From contig JAFUVM010000054.1 in the NCBI GenBank assembly GCA_017483665.1, forward strand, positions 1 through 34,417: a stretch of DNA of 34,417 bases. The letters run 5' to 3'. Below the pieces are notes generated by a model, which worked only from the letters and a program-made list of their open reading frames with translations, was not told the origin of the DNA and did no database searches. This stretch comes from Bacteroidaceae bacterium (GTDB lineage: Bacteria; Bacteroidota; Bacteroidia; Bacteroidales; Bacteroidaceae). Below, one piece after another: positions 32,057 through 34,417 of the stretch; position 1 is the first letter of the stretch, and the number at the start of each line of letters is the position of its first letter. A program made the position numbers and the translations under genes.

Positions 32057-33305
32057 AATTAAAAGCTTTATTCTTCTGCTTGTAATGTTTACCTTAACTG
32101 GAAGCTTACTGGCAGAAGATGTAGTACAGGTGAAGCCCTTTACTACGACACCTGGCATCAGTATTGATGACGAAGAAACCTTCTCGATGGAGCTGGTCAA
32201 TACCAATGCCTACACTGCGCTGGAATTCCATCTCTTCCTTCCAGAAGGAATAACTTTGGATATGGACTATCCGTTCGACATGAATTCAGACCGTTTCCCC
32301 GGTAAGTTCAAAAAAGGTGTTTTCATTCCAAACCACGATTATGACATCACCAATCCGACTCCAGGCCAATACTATGTGAAGATTTACAATACATCATTAG
32401 AGACTATAGAAGGTACGGAAGGCGAAATCCTTTCTTTCTACTACGAGACATCTGCCGAGATGAAGCCCGGTCTTTATCCAATCAGGGTGACGGGCACAGT
32501 GCTTGCCATCGATAGCCACAATGGTGTAGAACCCGCTCCGTCTGTTTCTTTTGTAAAGATAACAGATTCAGAAGGAAATGTTCCCGCCAATGCCCTTCTG
32601 GACTTGGGTAACGATGAGATTCCGTCGTTTGTCCGGACTGAACTTCCAGAGAAGAATGTCATCATCAACGGCGTGTGCGAGAATCTTGTCTTGACAGATG
32701 GCGAAGATTTCGAAGTGGCAACTGCTTTTACGGCTACACAAGCAAACTTCACTACAAATGTCAGTGGCTACAAGACTCTGGTACTTCCCTTTGAAGCCGA
32801 CGTGCCAGATGGATTTTCCGCTTCAAAAGCAATATCCGTAACAGGCACAAGCATTAATCTTGAGAGCGCATCAACTATCGATGCTAATAGTCCCGTCGTG
32901 ATACATGGCGAAGGTTCACTCGTGCTTACGCAGGAAAATGCTGTGTTGGCAGCTACCGACGATGCGAACCTCACCAGTGGTGTACTCTCTGGCACCTTCA
33001 AGAGCATTCCTGCTCCCGTAGGCTCTTACGTCCTGCAAAAGCAAAACGGTCTGATAGGTTTCTATCTCGTTGCAGACGTACAGCCTACGGTCGGTGCTTT
33101 CCGTGCCCTTCTGTATGTCCCCGACTCGGGGGTTAAGGTATATACAATCGCAGATGATGCAACAGGCATAAGCTTCAGTTCTGCCCTTGAAGAAGGAAAC
33201 GAATATTATAATATGTCCGGTCAGCGCGTTGGTAAAGCGCAAAAGGGCATTAACATCGTGAAACGAAGCTCTGCGAATGCCATCGGAAAGAAAATCCTTT
33301 ATTAA
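32040..33305 (+). CDS. Secreted protein with N-terminal cohesin-like domain and type IX-type tail
   Basis: 421 aa. Signal peptide (MKKMSKIKSFILLLVMFTLTGSLLA); Met4 (32049) is an equally likely start. Residues about 30-180 are a cohesin-like domain ('PGISIDDEETFSMELVNTNAYTALEFHLFLPEGITL', 'GEILSFYYETSAEMKPGLYPIRVTGTVLA'), of the kind found in many Bacteroidales surface proteins. A beta-rich middle ('YKTLVLPFEADVPDGFSA') follows. The C-terminus 'YYNMSGQRVGKAQKGINIVKRSS...KKILY' is sorting-domain-like. Base composition is lower in GC than the dockerin gene upstream. It overlaps the dockerin gene. The obvious hypothesis is that this domain binds the neighbouring dockerin, but that is inference. 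Confidence 0.78.
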   Translation: MKKMSKIKSFILLLVMFTLTGSLLAEDVVQVKPFTTTPGISIDDEETFSMELVNTNAYTALEFHLFLPEGITLDMDYPFDMNSDRFPGKFKKGVFIPNHDYDITNPTPGQYYVKIYNTSLETIEGTEGEILSFYYETSAEMKPGLYPIRVTGTVLAIDSHNGVEPAPSVSFVKITDSEGNVPANALLDLGNDEIPSFVRTELPEKNVIINGVCENLVLTDGEDFEVATAFTATQANFTTNVSGYKTLVLPFEADVPDGFSASKAISVTGTSINLESASTIDANSPVVIHGEGSLVLTQENAVLAATDDANLTSGVLSGTFKSIPAPVGSYVLQKQNGLIGFYLVADVQPTVGAFRALLYVPDSGVKVYTIADDATGISFSSALEEGNEYYNMSGQRVGKAQKGINIVKRSSANAIGKKILY

Positions 33306-33316
33306 CACCAGAAGAA

Positions 33317-33466
33317 ATGAAAAAGTATATTAAGCCATGTATAGAACTTCTCTGGGCTGAGGGCTCAGAGATAATAGCGGTTTCCATCATTGACGGTGGA
33401 CAAGCTGATGACTCGGAAGTTCTGACCAAAGAGAACGATGATTGGGAACTTTGGGAAGAAGAGTGA
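33317..33466 (+). CDS. 49-aa acidic peptide of the surface-protein operon
   Basis: Starts 11 bp after the preceding stop: MKKYIKPCIELLWAEGSEII, then a glycine-containing centre (SIIDGGQADDSE) and a strongly acidic, tryptophan-containing end (NDDWELWEEE). Short Bacteroidales proteins with the same plan (M-K-K-Y-I-K-P, hydrophobic/acidic core, D/E/W tail) are familiar to me, but I know of no established function. They resemble leader/core-type precursors, which is only an impression. Its position within the operon, before the terminator, supports it being real. Confidence 0.65.
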   Translation: MKKYIKPCIELLWAEGSEIIAVSIIDGGQADDSEVLTKENDDWELWEEE

Positions 33467-33510
33467 AGGAGTGTCTGATGAGCTACGCTTAATGGACTTG
33501 AACTTACACG

Positions 33511-33543
33511 TGAGGGGGGATGTTTATCTGACATCCCCCTCAT
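33511..33543 (+). terminator. Terminator hairpin of the surface-protein operon
   Basis: TGAGGGGGGATGT (33511-33523) pairs with ACATCCCCCTCA (33531-33542) with a single bulged G. The loop is 7 nt. No long T run follows, so termination may be only partly intrinsic. It could also stop the convergent minus-strand transcript. Confidence 0.75.
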
Positions 33544-33570
33544 TATGCTAAATGTAAAGGAACAATTGTC

Positions 33571-33650
33571 CTCTATCTTCTTCTATCTTCCTCTATCTTC
33601 CTCTTACTTCTTCTATCTTCTTCTATCTTCCTCTACCTCCTTCTCACTTC
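33571..33650. repeat. 10-bp tandem repeat, eight units
   Basis: Eight consecutive 10-bp units of the type TTCTATCTTC/CTCTATCTTC, ending inside the last codons of the minus-strand gene. On the mRNA sense it is a purine-rich (GAAGATAGAA)n tract directly after the stop codon. Confidence 0.85.
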
Positions 33651-34219
33651 ATCACGACCTTCTTGCCGCCGCGGATGTAGATGCCGCGGCGGTCTATCTT
33701 GTAGACTTGCTTGCCCTCCAGGTCGTAGATGACGGGGCTCTGGTTCTTGTTGTCGGCAGCGATGTCGGTCAGGGCATCGTCGTTGTCGCGGTCCAGGGGC
33801 CTGATGAAGTCCTTTGCCTCGACTTCGGTGCCGTCAGCCTTGGAGAAGATGATCTTGTTGATGGTGATGCCCCGGATGTCGCCGTCGAGGGTGAAGGAGA
33901 AGAGCTCGCCTTGGATGCCTTTCAGGGCTTTGTTGTCTGTGTTGTAGGCCAGGATGCGGTAGTGCCCGTCGGGCTTCCCAATCATCATGGTGTGTTTCTC
34001 AGCCAGTTTGCTGCGTGTCAGGTTGTCGTTCGTCAGCTCCACGTCGCCGTCCAGGGTGATGTCCATCTGGAAGGCTGTGAAGTCGATGTCGTTGTCGGAC
34101 AACTCTATGTCGAAGTACCACTTTGTGTTGCCCTCGATGCTAACCGTTGCTACAATCTCGTAGGCGTGTGCCAGGAAGGCGCAGGCCAGCAATGAACAGG
34201 TGGTGAGGAGTCTTTTCAT
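33644..34219 (-). CDS. Small secreted cohesin-like-domain protein with type IX-type tail
   Basis: 191 aa. Signal peptide (MKRLLTTCSLLACAFLAHA). A single cohesin-like domain spans about 20-135: 'WYFDIELSDNDIDFTAFQMDITLDGDVEL', 'GHYRILAYNTDNKALKGIQGELFSFTLDG', 'ITINKIIFSKADGTEVEAKDF'. The tail 'VIYDLEGKQVYKIDRRGIYIRGGKKVVMK' closely parallels the end of the first BspA-like protein. It is effectively a stand-alone copy of a module usually appended to large surface proteins. It is convergent with the dockerin operon and monocistronic from promoter 34266-34273. Confidence 0.82.
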   Translation of the reverse strand: MKRLLTTCSLLACAFLAHAYEIVATVSIEGNTKWYFDIELSDNDIDFTAFQMDITLDGDVELTNDNLTRSKLAEKHTMMIGKPDGHYRILAYNTDNKALKGIQGELFSFTLDGDIRGITINKIIFSKADGTEVEAKDFIRPLDRDNDDALTDIAADNKNQSPVIYDLEGKQVYKIDRRGIYIRGGKKVVMK

Positions 34220-34265
34220 AGTCGAATGGGTTTTAAGAGTTGCGCTTTTTAGGGTTTTACATCTG

Positions 34266-34273
34266 CAAAGTTA
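34266..34273 (-). promoter_or_regulatory. -7 promoter element of the small cohesin-like gene
   Basis: Minus-strand TAACTTTG, a TAnnTTTG match, 46 bp before the ATG. A TTTG lies 16 bp upstream (34290-34293), somewhat closer than the usual 19-21. From here to the right edge (34274-34417) I see AT-rich sequence with no gene. Confidence 0.6.
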
Positions 34274-34417
34274 CACAAAAAGCTTGTAACAAAGAAGCGA
34301 TTTTGGAAGATTAACGCATTTCAGCCTAAAATAAAGGCAATCAAGGGAAAAACGAGGAAGTTCAATTTTGGACTAAATGCAAATTTGGGAGGATTGAAGA
34401 AGTAGTTAGGTTGCCAA

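Noticed and set aside
27008-33466. Diversity-generating retroelement or retron linked to the surface genes
   Set aside because: No reverse transcriptase motif (xxDD) or template/variable repeat pair was seen anywhere in the window.

Overview
The window looks like a chromosomal segment of a gut or rumen Bacteroidales, most likely a Prevotella relative. The reasons are the TAnnTTTG (-7) and TTTG (-33) promoters found upstream of many genes, the absence of Shine-Dalgarno sequences, BspA-type leucine-rich surface proteins with 'YDLxGRK...GLYIVxGKKVxVK' C-termini typical of type IX secretion cargo, a long SecA of 1155 aa, and the Bacteroidales gene blocks argR-GNAT-argG-argC and coaX-OMP-lptC-CNNM/CBS. 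No rRNA, tRNA, CRISPR array, intact transposase or phage gene was seen.

Layout. 1-4400: a large BspA/beta-helix/FISUMP surface protein on the minus strand, flanked by a bidirectional terminator and its own promoter. 4434-9800 (minus): an arginine operon (argR, a GNAT that may be the missing acylglutamate synthase, argG, argC) ending in a membrane-spanning kelch-type sensor fused to an AraC DNA-binding domain, whose start codon overlaps the argC stop. 9953-14082 (minus): an envelope block of coaX, outer-membrane protein, lptC and a CNNM/CBS transporter. 14171-14390: ten 22-bp repeats between two divergent promoters. 14491-24000 (plus): DUF4105 membrane protein, a catalytically degenerate alkaline-phosphatase-fold protein, secA, a conserved small acidic protein and a PpiD/SurA-type membrane chaperone.

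24030-27000 is an accessory, repeat-rich, low-GC zone. It holds a nested inverted repeat, an antitoxin/PIN toxin pair with a consensus promoter, a 37-bp inverted repeat enclosing 21-bp tandem repeats, a PIN-domain gene remnant, and two copies of a 138-bp promoter-plus-leader module about 735 bp apart. One copy drives two tiny membrane proteins. The other opens a leader of about 350 nt that ends in a terminator-like hairpin, just before a surface-protein operon.

27000-33540 (plus): that operon encodes a 1165-aa BspA-like protein, an InlB-repeat/dockerin protein, a cohesin-like-domain protein and a 49-aa acidic peptide, closed by a strong hairpin. On the opposite strand (33644-34219) lies another small cohesin-like secreted protein.

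A short dispersed palindromic repeat (CTCCCT..TTTGGAGAGGG type) occurs at seven places. It has apparently entered at least three reading frames in frame. The best candidates for something undescribed are the duplicated promoter/leader module with the long structured leader at 26567-26914, and the co-transcribed surface-protein/dockerin/cohesin-like/peptide set.
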